NCBI GenBank assembly: GCA_004292745.1
Contig: RDXH01000096.1
Span: forward strand, 1 to 51,735
Length of the DNA stretch: 51,735 nucleotides
Source of the DNA: Oscillatoriales cyanobacterium
GTDB taxonomy: Bacteria; Cyanobacteriota; Cyanobacteriia; Cyanobacteriales; Microcoleaceae
Direction of reading: 5' to 3'
Shown: positions 43,998 through 51,735 of the stretch, piece by piece
Layout: the number at the start of each line of letters is the position of its first letter
How positions within the stretch are numbered: the first letter of the stretch is position 1
Position numbers and translations under genes: made by a program
The notes under the pieces: model-generated
Seen by the model: the letters and a program-made list of their open reading frames with translations, nothing else
The model's database searches: none
Told to the model about the DNA's origin: nothing

Positions 43998-46171
43998 ATG
44001 AACCTTTCAGAACTATTTATTCGCCGCCCCATCACCACCACCTTAATAATGGCCGCAATACTCATCTTCGGCTGGATGAGTTACGGTCTACTACCAATCA
44101 GCGACTTACCCAACGTAGATTATCCCACAATTCAAGTCACCGCAGCCCGTCCCGGAGCCAGCCCAGAAACAATGGCAGCATCCGTTGCCCGCCCTTTAGA
44201 AAAGCAATTTTCTAGCATTGCCGGAGTAGACTTGCTCAACTCCACCAGCACCCTGGGTCACACCCAAATTACCCTCCAATTTGACCTCAGCAGAAACATC
44301 GATGATGCAGCACAGGATGTAGAATCTGCGATCGCCTCCGCCTCCGGTCAAATTCCCAACGATTTGCCAAATCCTCCCTCTTACAGCAAAGTTAACCCAG
44401 CCGACCAACCAATTCTTTACCTATATTTAACCTCTCCCACATTGCCACTTTCTGAGGTTGACAATTATGCCCAAACATACCTAGCCCAAAAGCTATCCAC
44501 TATTAGCGGTGTGGCTCAAGTTCAAGTCTACGGTTCCCAAAAATATGCTGCTAGAATTCAACTCGACCCGCAGAAATTAGCCCGCTTTCAAATCGGGCTG
44601 GATAAAGTCCAAACAGCCGTTCAACAAGGAAATGTTAATTTGCCCACAGGCAGTCTTTCCGGCAACTATAAAAACTTTACAGTCCAAACTAACGGGCAAC
44701 TTACCGATGCAGCCGCTTACCGCAAATTGGTGGTTGCTTACACTAACGGTGCTCCTATTTATCTCGAACAATTGGGCAAAGTAATTGACAGCGTAGAAAA
44801 TGACAAACTCGCTAGTTGGTACAACGACACCCGCGCGATTATTTTAAGCATTCAGCGGCAACCTGGAACTAATACAGTGCAGGTTGTGGAGACAATTAAA
44901 AAATTACTGCCGCAGTTAAGAGAACAGATTCCGGCCTCGGTAGAAATTAACGTTCTTTACGATGCTTCCCAATCGATCCGCGAGTCCATCGATGATGTTA
45001 AATTTACTCTAGTTTTGACGATCGCCCTCGTGATCCTAACCATCTTTGTGTTCTGCTGTTAGTAACCATCGGGCTTTTCGTGGCTGTTCCTAAAGGTTTC
45101 ATTCCCAGCGAAGACACCGGACAAATTGCTGCGATTACTCAAGCGGCCCAAGATTCCTCCTTTGACGACTTAGTGCGCCACCAGCAGGAAGTTGTCACTT
45201 TAATTCGCCAAAACCCCAATGTCGAAGCTGTCAACTCAAATATCGGTGCCGGTGCCAGTGCTAGCGGTGCTGGGGCAGCAGTTCCGGGAAATACTGGCAG
45301 TTTATTTATTAGGTTAAAACCCCGATCGCAGCGCCAAGCAACTGCGCCTGAAATCGCGCGAGATTTGCGATCGCAGTTAGCACAAATTCCCGGAATTCAA
45401 GTTTTCCTGCAAGTTCCGCCCGCAGTACCGATCGGCACTCAACAGACCACCGGACTCTATCAAATTTCCCTGCAAACTACCGACTTCCAACTGCTGCAAC
45501 AGTACGTTCCCGAACTCGTCAACAAACTGAAAAACCTGTCAAAGATTCAGGATTTTAACAGCGATTTGCAGTTAACCAATCAAGTCAAAGTTAATATCGA
45601 TAAAGACAAAGCAGCCGTTTTAGAAAATTCAGCCCAACAAATCGAAAATACCCTAAGAAACGCCTACAGTTCCTATCAAACATCTACTATCTACGCCGCC
45701 AGCAATCAATATCAAGTAATTCGGGAATTAGAGCCTCAATACCAGCAAGATTTGAATGCTTTAATGGGGCTTTATATCAACTCCAGTAGCGGCAAGCCAG
45801 TACCCCTCAATACCTTTGCTACCCTCGAACAAGGATTGACACCGCTAACAGTCAATCATGCGGGACGAATGAATGCCGCCACCGTTTCTTTTAACCTAGC
45901 CGACGGTGCAGCCTTAGGAGATGCCAATCAGGCGATCGAAACCATTATTAGCGACACAATTCCTGACAGCATTGCTACCAGTTTTCAAGGCGCATCCCAA
46001 GTATTTCAAAGTTCGCTACCGAGTCTGGGTTTATTATTGGCGATCGCAGTTTTAGCGATCTACTTAATTCTCGGCATTCTCTACGAAGATTTCCTGCACC
46101 CGATTACCATTCTTTCCGGTTTGCCTTCCGCCGGTTTTGGCGCATTATTAACAAGGAAAATGCAATCCTAG
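43998..46171 (+). pseudogene. RND efflux pump gene with internal deletion and lost 3' end
   Basis: The natural start is the ATG at 43998 ([16 protein letters not shown]); the frame continues upstream only through heptamer repeat. The first periplasmic domain is intact to SIRESIDDVKFTLVLTIALV (TM2), where the frame ends at 45062. Sequence resumes in another frame at LLLVTIGLFVAVPKGFIP (45053 onward), so TM2-TM7, about 200 residues, are missing. The second periplasmic domain then runs to LHPITILSGLPSAGFGALLT and is cut off, losing TM10-TM12. It was an MdtB/MdtC-like pump located directly after its adaptor gene. The product cannot form a working pump. Confidence 0.9.
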
Positions 46172-46340
46172 CGATGAGTTGTGAAAAAGAAGTTTTCAAC
46201 GAACCACGAAGACGCTTATGACGCGAAGTTCGGAAAGAGAAGTAGCTGGTGGCGCAAAAAGATCGGTCAATTTATGGGATAAGGAAGAAGAACCCCCCCC
46301 TACCCCCAAGGGGGGAAGAAGCAATAACAATTATGAAATA

Positions 46341-46386
46341 ACCAATTACCAATTACCAATTACCAATTACCCATTACCTATTACCA
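46341..46386. repeat. ACCAATT heptamer repeat
   Basis: About six ACCAATT/ACCTATT heptamers lie directly upstream of the second RND start. Just before them (46190-46235) is a piece of the ACCACGAAGACGC-type dispersed repeat. Confidence 0.8.
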
Positions 46387-46388
46387 AA

Positions 46389-47488
46389 ATGAATCTTTCA
46401 GAGATATTTATTCGCCGGCCAGTAATGACTACCTTAGTTATGGTAGGTATAGTTATATTTGGTTTGATGAGCTATACTTTACAGCCCATCAGCGCTTTAC
46501 CTAATATTGAATATCCGTTTATTAGTGTCTCTGCTAGCCTTCCCGGTGCTACTCCAGAAACGATGGCATCTTCTGTCGCAGCACCCCTGGAACGGCAGTT
46601 TACTGAAATTGCTGGACTTAATTCTTTTAACTCTACAAGTATGTAATTTTAGAAGTCGCACCGCAATACCAGCGAAATCCTAGCGCTTTGTCGTTGCTTT
46701 ATGTGGCTTCGAGTTCCGGGCAACAGGTACCTTTAAGTGCGATCGCCCAAATATCTGAAAATGTCGGCTCGCTGACTGTGGCACACTTGGCGGGAATTCC
46801 TTCGGCTACAATTTCTTTTGATGTCGCACCGGGAGTATCTTTAAATCAAGCGACGGATGCGATTAAGCAAGCCGCTCAGGCAATTTTGCCGACGACTGTT
46901 ACTCCTAGTTTTCAAGGTTCTGCCCAAGCTTTTCAGCAGTCGTTTAATGATTTGGGGTTGCTGTTGTTGGTGTCGATTCTGGTGATTTATCTAATTCTTG
47001 GTATTCTTTACGAGGATTTCATTCACCCGATTACGATTCTTTCGGGTCTACCTTCGGCGGGATTTGGCGCTTTATTGACTTTAGTTATCTTTGATGTTGA
47101 GTTAAATGTTTACTCGTTTATCGGCATTATTTTATTAGTAGGAATTGTGAAAAAGAATGGCATTATGATGGTGGATTTTGCCGTAGAAGCGCAGCGAAAA
47201 GAAGGCAAAAACCCGATGGATGCTATTTTTGCAGCTTGCTTGACGCGCTTTTGCCCGATTATGATGACGACGGCGGCGGCTTTGATGGGAACTTTGCCGA
47301 TCGCCCTGGGACTGGGTGATGGTTCCGAAGCCCGCCGCCCCTTGGGAATTGCGATCGTCGGTGGTTTGCTGTTTTCCCAAATTGTGACGCTGTATTTAAC
47401 GCCGGTGGTTTACACCTATATGGAAGCGTTGCGCCATAAAAGATCCAAAAATCAGCAATCTCAGGTTTTTTCGCCTCAGAAAAACTAA
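46389..47488 (+). pseudogene. Second RND efflux pump gene, internally deleted
   Basis: The ATG at 46389 starts MNLSEIFIRRPVMTTLVMV, TM1 and the first part of the porter domain to GLNSFNSTSM, where a stop falls at 46646. From 46645 the sequence reads VILEVAPQYQRNPSALSLLY in another frame, the end of the second periplasmic domain, and then TM8-TM12 (LVIYLILGILYEDFIHPITI, VGIVKKNGIMMVDFA, MMTTAAALMGTLPIALG) to a natural stop at 47488. About 680 residues are missing, leaving one sixth of the N-terminal and a quarter of the C-terminal part. With the preceding gene it formed an mdtBC-like tandem. Confidence 0.9.
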
Positions 47489-47497
47489 GTATTTGCT

Positions 47498-47640
47498 TTG
47501 AACGATCGGCACACGAGAACCTGGAACAATATTTTACCTTCGGAAGAACTGAGGCTGGTCAAATTCTGGCGTGTATCCGGATCGAAGAGTGGGGCCGTTT
47601 ACCAACACCTCCGGGGGCTTTACCCATCATGTACTAGACC
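47498..47640 (+). other. Gene-like fragment between the RND remnant and the LOV gene
   Basis: One frame across this stretch reads ERSAHENLEQYFTFGRTEAG, then QILACIRIEEWGRLPTPPGA, and ends at TAG near 47629. It is protein-like but has no start and no family was recognised. The remainder to 47759 includes a half MITE end (GCGTAAGTCCT, 47690-47700). Confidence 0.25.
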
Positions 47641-47759
47641 TGCTGTGGGAAATATAGGGTATTTTAGTAGGGAAATAAGATTGGGCTTGCGTAAGTCCTG
47701 AAAAACGTTAAAGTAAGAAAAACTCCGAAATTGTAGAGGTTTCGTTCAAAAATCGGCTG

Positions 47760-50700
47760 ATGGGAAATCGGGAGAGCCAGTCAATTTTTAATTTAGGTGG
47801 AGTCGAGGAGGTTGGCGATCGCAATAATGGGTCACAATCACTGTGGCTTCGCGATCGAGCTTTGGCTGCTACCAGCAATGGTATTGTCATTGCTGAGGCT
47901 AGAGCCCCCGACTATCCCATAATTTATTGCAATCCAGGCTTTGAAAGGATTACAGGTTACTCTAGCCACGAAATATTGGGGCGCAACTGTCGCTTTTTGC
48001 AAGGTCCTGATACCGATCCGGCTACCGTCGCTAACCTCCATGAGGCGATCGCCAAAGGTCTAGAATGTCAGGTGGCGATCAAAAACTACCGCAAAGACGG
48101 TACTCCTTTTTGGAATAAGTTGTTCCTATCTCCGGTGCGAGACGAGAGGGGGTATTTGACTCACTTCGTCGGAATTTTATCAGACTTATCCGAAAGCATA
48201 GAAGTCCAGCAGGAGTTGCAGCAAACTAATGACCAACTGCAAACTATTTTGGAAGCAGTTCCCGGAACAGTATCTTGGGTGAACTCGGATTTGCGCTATT
48301 TGGGGGTTAATCAACATTTAGCCAAACTCCACGGTTTACCGCCTTCGGCTTTCGTCGGCCAAGATATCGGCTTTCTGGGCGTGAGTTCGGATTTTTACTC
48401 TTTTTTGGGCGGGTTTTTTGCCAGCAATGCTACAGAAGTAGTCAAAGAACTTTCCACCAAGGTTAAAACCACCGATGGCCAGTCGGCGGGACACTATTTG
48501 ATTGTGGGTCAAAAGTACGATGGGGGCAACGCAGCCTGTTTGGTGGGGATTGACATTACCGAACGCAAGCAGGCAGAAGAGGCTTTGGTGTTGACTCGCA
48601 AGGCGGTGGAAAGTTCCAGCGATGCGATCGGCATGGCTGATGTCTCCGGTACTCACATCTATCAAAATCAATCTTTTTCTCAACTATTTGAATACGAAAC
48701 CGTAGCAGAATTCAGGAAGGCTGGGGGGATACACACTATTTTTGCTGACGCGGCCGTCGCACAGGAGGTGATCGAAGCGATCGCCCACGGTTATTCTTGG
48801 TGTGGTGAAGTTACCAAAATCACCAAAAGTGGCAAGATTTTGCAAGTGCTGCTGCGGGCCGATGCGATTAAAGACTCCACTGGGACAATAGTCGGTCAGA
48901 TTTACATGAATACCGATATTACCGATCGCAAGCGCACGGAACAAGAACTGCGACAAAGTGAGAAGCGCTTTCGATCGCTGATTGAAAATGCTAGAGATAT
49001 TATTGTGATTCTCGACGAGAAAGGTTTCTGTCGCTATGTCTCTCCTTCCCTAGAGCGGATTTTGGGCTATCCGACGGCGGAAGTTCTTGGTAGGTCTGTA
49101 TTTGAGCTGATTCACCCCGACGAATTGCCCATGGTGGGTCAAGTGTTTAAAGGTATCATCCAAATGCCAAGAGTAGGCCTGGGACTGGCAGAATATCGAG
49201 TGTGGCATAAGGATGGTTTCTGGTGCGTTTTGGAAGCGGTGGCGACGAATTTACTCGCAGAACCTTCAGTGCGGGGAATTGTGGTCAACTGCCACGATGT
49301 CACAGAGCGCAAAATGGCAGAAGATAAGTTATTGCACGATGCTTTGCATGATGCTTTGACCGATTTACCCAACCGGGCTTTGTTGACAGACCGGTTGGGC
49401 CAAGCTTTTGCTCGTGTCAAACGGCATCCTAACTATCAGTTTGCGGTACTGTTTCTCGATTTGGACAGGTTTAAGGTGATTAATGACAGCCAGGGACACC
49501 GCACGGGCGATCGGCTGCTGCTGGGCATTGCTCGCCGTCTCTTGACTTGTTTGCGTCCTGGTGATACCGCAGCTCGTTTGGGCGGAGATGAGTTTGTGAT
49601 TTTATTGGAGGAAATTCAAGGTGTGGAAGATGCCATCACCCAAGCCAAGCAAATTCAAAAGGCGATCGAACGACCCCTACATTTAGAGGGAAATAAAGTT
49701 TCGATTACTGCTAGCATTGGCATTGCTTTGAGTAGTGACGAATATCAGTGGCCGGGAGATATTTTGCGAGATGCTGATATTGCCATGTACCGGGCCAAAT
49801 CTCTCGGCAAAGCTCGCTATGAAGTGTTTACCAGTGCCATGCACACTCGTGCTGTGGCTTTGATGCACTTGGAAAATGATTTGCGGCAGTCCATAGAAGA
49901 ACTGAATTTGAAATATTCAATGTTAGATTTGCGATGGGGGAGTCACGGAGAAAATTCGTCTCTGTACGAAACTAATCGTTCCTTAGAAAATCAAAAATCT
50001 CATATTTTTAGTCAAAGATTAGAATGTCCTTTTACTGTTTATTACCAACCAATTGTTTCTTTAAAAACTGGCTTAGTCGCAGGATTTGAGTCCCTCGTCC
50101 GCTGGCTACATCCCGAACGGGGTTTGGTTTCTCCGATGGAATTCATTGCCATGGCGGAGGAAACTGGCCTAATTATGCCCTTGGGTTTGTGGGTTTTGAA
50201 CGAAAGTTGCCGTCAAATTATCGAGTGGCATAATTTGGAATTACCGAGCAAAGATTCACCGCTAACAATAGCTGTAAATCTCTCCGGGCGACAGTTTGAA
50301 CAGCCGGATTCCATAGAACAAATTAAACAAGTTTTGCAGGAAACAGGGGTGGATGCTCGTTGGTTGAAGTTGGAGATTACCGAGAGTGTAGTGATGCAAG
50401 ATGGGGAAGCGGCGGCGGCTATGCTTTCTCATTTGAGAGATTTGGGCATTGAGCTTTGTATTGATGATTTCGGAACAGGTTATTCTTCTTTAAGTTATTT
50501 GCATAAATTCCCGATCAATACTTTGAAAATCGATCGCTCTTTTGTCAGCCGCATCGGAGAAACAGGTGAAAATTTGGAAATCGTCAGGGCGATCGTCATG
50601 TTAGCTCGCAGTTTGGGGATGGAGGTGGTAGCAGAAGGTGTCGAAACCGCCGTTCAACTCGCTCAATTACGCGCGTTGGGCTGCGAGTACGGTCAGGGAT

Positions 50701-50768
50701 ACTTCTTCTCTAAACCTCTCGATAGCGAGGCAGCTACAGCTTTGTTGAATCAGGGTTTGCAATGGTAA
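47760..50768 (+). CDS. LOV-PAS-PAS-PAS-GGDEF-EAL cyclic-di-GMP protein
   Basis: 1002 residues, soluble. The LOV domain (about 30-145) has IIYCNPGFERITGY, GRNCRFLQG with Cys78, NYRKDGTPFWN, and FVGILSDLSE, where Leu140 replaces the conserved Gln. Three PAS domains follow (about 155-270, 280-392, 395-518). The GGDEF domain (about 525-695) keeps LGGDEFVILL (608-612) and the inhibitory-site RPGD (599-602). The EAL domain (about 755-1000) has ESL instead of EAL at 777-779, with EITESVV, IDDFGTGYSSLSYL, LKIDRSFV and AEGVET intact. A 40-residue insert (about 715-755) precedes it. It is probably a light- or signal-controlled cyclic-di-GMP enzyme; net direction is unknown. Confidence 0.92.
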   Translation: MGNRESQSIFNLGGVEEVGDRNNGSQSLWLRDRALAATSNGIVIAEARAPDYPIIYCNPGFERITGYSSHEILGRNCRFLQGPDTDPATVANLHEAIAKGLECQVAIKNYRKDGTPFWNKLFLSPVRDERGYLTHFVGILSDLSESIEVQQELQQTNDQLQTILEAVPGTVSWVNSDLRYLGVNQHLAKLHGLPPSAFVGQDIGFLGVSSDFYSFLGGFFASNATEVVKELSTKVKTTDGQSAGHYLIVGQKYDGGNAACLVGIDITERKQAEEALVLTRKAVESSSDAIGMADVSGTHIYQNQSFSQLFEYETVAEFRKAGGIHTIFADAAVAQEVIEAIAHGYSWCGEVTKITKSGKILQVLLRADAIKDSTGTIVGQIYMNTDITDRKRTEQELRQSEKRFRSLIENARDIIVILDEKGFCRYVSPSLERILGYPTAEVLGRSVFELIHPDELPMVGQVFKGIIQMPRVGLGLAEYRVWHKDGFWCVLEAVATNLLAEPSVRGIVVNCHDVTERKMAEDKLLHDALHDALTDLPNRALLTDRLGQAFARVKRHPNYQFAVLFLDLDRFKVINDSQGHRTGDRLLLGIARRLLTCLRPGDTAARLGGDEFVILLEEIQGVEDAITQAKQIQKAIERPLHLEGNKVSITASIGIALSSDEYQWPGDILRDADIAMYRAKSLGKARYEVFTSAMHTRAVALMHLENDLRQSIEELNLKYSMLDLRWGSHGENSSLYETNRSLENQKSHIFSQRLECPFTVYYQPIVSLKTGLVAGFESLVRWLHPERGLVSPMEFIAMAEETGLIMPLGLWVLNESCRQIIEWHNLELPSKDSPLTIAVNLSGRQFEQPDSIEQIKQVLQETGVDARWLKLEITESVVMQDGEAAAAMLSHLRDLGIELCIDDFGTGYSSLSYLHKFPINTLKIDRSFVSRIGETGENLEIVRAIVMLARSLGMEVVAEGVETAVQLAQLRALGCEYGQGYFFSKPLDSEAATALLNQGLQW

Positions 50769-50902
50769 TGTAGTTGACAGTTGACTGTTAGTTACCGATG
50801 CCCCATCCCCCTAGGGGATGGGGGAAGATCGAGGTGAAGAATAGCAAGCCAGTAAGCTTTTGAGCGATTTGGATCTTGCATTTAATTAGGTGGACTTACT
50901 TA

Positions 50903-50925
50903 AAAGGGAGCGTTCGCTCCCCTTT
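50903..50925. terminator. Terminator hairpin after the LOV-GGDEF-EAL gene
   Basis: AAAGGGAGCG / CGCTCCCCTTT forms a stem around a TT centre followed by ATTGATATATTTT. A second palindrome CATCCCCCTAGGGGATG lies at 50805-50821. Both fit transcript ends of the plus-strand gene. Confidence 0.6.
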
Positions 50926-51133
50926 ATTGATATATTTTGTCTCCGTACCTTATTTTTGCAGAGGATTGAGTTTGGTAACGGAACTTTCCTTAGCATCTTC
51001 AGTGCTATCTTTATCTTTCCAAACTTTCAAGCAATACTTTTCAAGTCTACAAATAAAGATTTGTTTTGCACCTCTAGCGCCAGTGAGACTTATTTTGCGT
51101 GAGCTATCATTATTTTTATAACTTTAGATGGAT

Positions 51134-51394
51134 TCATAAAAAATATTTAATACTGAGAGGATTCACGGAAATATCGTTTACTTTTACTTGCAATTTGGCC
51201 ACGCGCAAGTCTTGCTTTAGTACCAAACCTTCACCGTCGATGGTGACAGAATCTACCTCGCCCTGCGCTAACTGCATGGGTTGGGTTTGGACATTGACTG
51301 ACAAACTTTCTGATTCGTCGAGTTGGCTAGAAATCGCAATTTCAACTACTTTGTCGATCGCCTGTTCCCCTAAACTCCGCTCTGGTTGAATCAC
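51134..51394 (-). pseudogene. Truncated DUF2993 (LmeA-like) gene
   Basis: 86 residues from the ATG at 51394. The sequence GEQAIDKVVEIAISSQLDES (read as the first helix), QPMQLAQGEVDSVTIDGEGLV and LKQDLRVAKLQVKVNDISVN is the N-terminal part of cyanobacterial DUF2993, normally over 200 residues. It ends abruptly after NPLSIKYFL. No continuation was found in the other frames of 50930-51133, although one frame there reads ISLTGARGAKQIFICRLEK and could be part of an unrelated gene end. It is probably a deletion remnant. Confidence 0.65.
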
Positions 51395-51735
51395 GGTTTT
51401 ATTTCCCAGTATTGTTTTAAAAATAGTAGATAATAGCTAATTTATCTGGAGTCTTCCTCAAGACAGGTTTCCCCAGGAAAACATCTCAGCAACAGACACA
51501 GATTGTAGAAAAAGTTGCGCTCGCTAGCGGGATCCAGTATCACCCAGGGCGTTGGAAAGCTGCTATTGGGGGGGGGTGAAAAATCCCAAATTTCCATCTC
51601 GAAAATTTGATATTTTCCAGAAGTGCGATCGCCCGCTACAATGAATCCCCAGCGTTATAATTTTGACTAAAGGAGTTGGTGCTGTTGGAGCCTTAATAAT
51701 TGGCGGCTAGGGGATTCCCGTGAAATACCGGACAC
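51395..51735. other. Gene-free right edge
   Basis: No confident gene is seen. The stretch has a run of nine G near 51568-51576 and HIP1 sites, and a short protein-like frame TKGVGAVGALIIGG near 51667-51708 that ends in a stop. The sequence GTGAAATACCGGACAC at the edge could begin a gene that leaves the window. Confidence 0.3.

Noticed and set aside
46218-46388. An upstream extension of the second RND remnant
   Set aside because: These codons are made of dispersed and heptamer repeats; homology starts at the ATG at 46389.
50876-51121. Overlapping small open frames after the LOV-GGDEF-EAL gene
   Set aside because: They begin inside a terminator-like hairpin and have no conserved features.

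Overview
The window looks like chromosomal DNA of a filamentous cyanobacterium of the Oscillatoria/Microcoleus type. The evidence is the very frequent HIP1 octamer GCGATCGC, many heptanucleotide repeats between genes, the linked order bamA-lpxC-fabZ-lpxA-lpxB, DUF4278, DUF433/DUF5615 and Uma2 genes, and many PAS-rich signalling proteins. No rRNA, tRNA or CRISPR array was recognised.

Layout. 1-3.65 kb: the 3' end of an unknown gene, then an intact RND efflux pump. 3.97-5.73 kb: an RtcB RNA ligase split by a mini-intein. 5.9-7.4 kb: a toxin-antitoxin patch (DUF5615/DUF433, then YgiT beside a DUF4258 gene with a premature stop). 7.6-10.5 kb: small proteins (DUF4278, BON) and a solitary cytosine-C5 methyltransferase. 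10.5-17.4 kb, minus strand: the outer-membrane/lipid A cluster bamA, lpxC, fabZ, lpxA, lpxB. Here lpxA is cut short exactly where a Uma2 gene sits. 17.6-26.6 kb: purC, a response regulator, a large hybrid kinase, a phosphorothioation-associated methyltransferase without dnd genes in view, and purH. 27-30.6 kb: a LOV-domain histidine kinase and glcD. 30.7-36.7 kb: tandem MITE-like repeats, a membrane protein, an FHA-flavoprotein fusion, an intact TnpB element, a second FHA/zinc-ribbon protein and a decayed TnpB. 36.8-41.4 kb: a KGG stress protein, endonuclease V, an SPFH protein and a two-component pair. 41.8-47.5 kb: an efflux adaptor followed by two RND pump genes, both with large internal deletions. 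47.8-50.8 kb: a LOV-PAS-GGDEF-EAL protein. 51.1-51.4 kb: a truncated DUF2993 gene.

Themes. Envelope biogenesis is the clearest operon-like block. Signalling is rich; two proteins carry the blue-light LOV signature GxNCRFLQ, and one of them has Leu where LOV domains use the signalling Gln. Many loci are broken or being remodelled (lpxA, two RND genes, the DUF4258 gene, a TnpB, DUF2993), and repeats have entered coding sequence in at least two genes. The best candidates for something new are the natural Q-to-L LOV cyclic-di-GMP protein, the intein that splits the RtcB active site, the FHA-flavoprotein fusion, and the phosphorothioation-associated methyltransferase with the same module at both ends.
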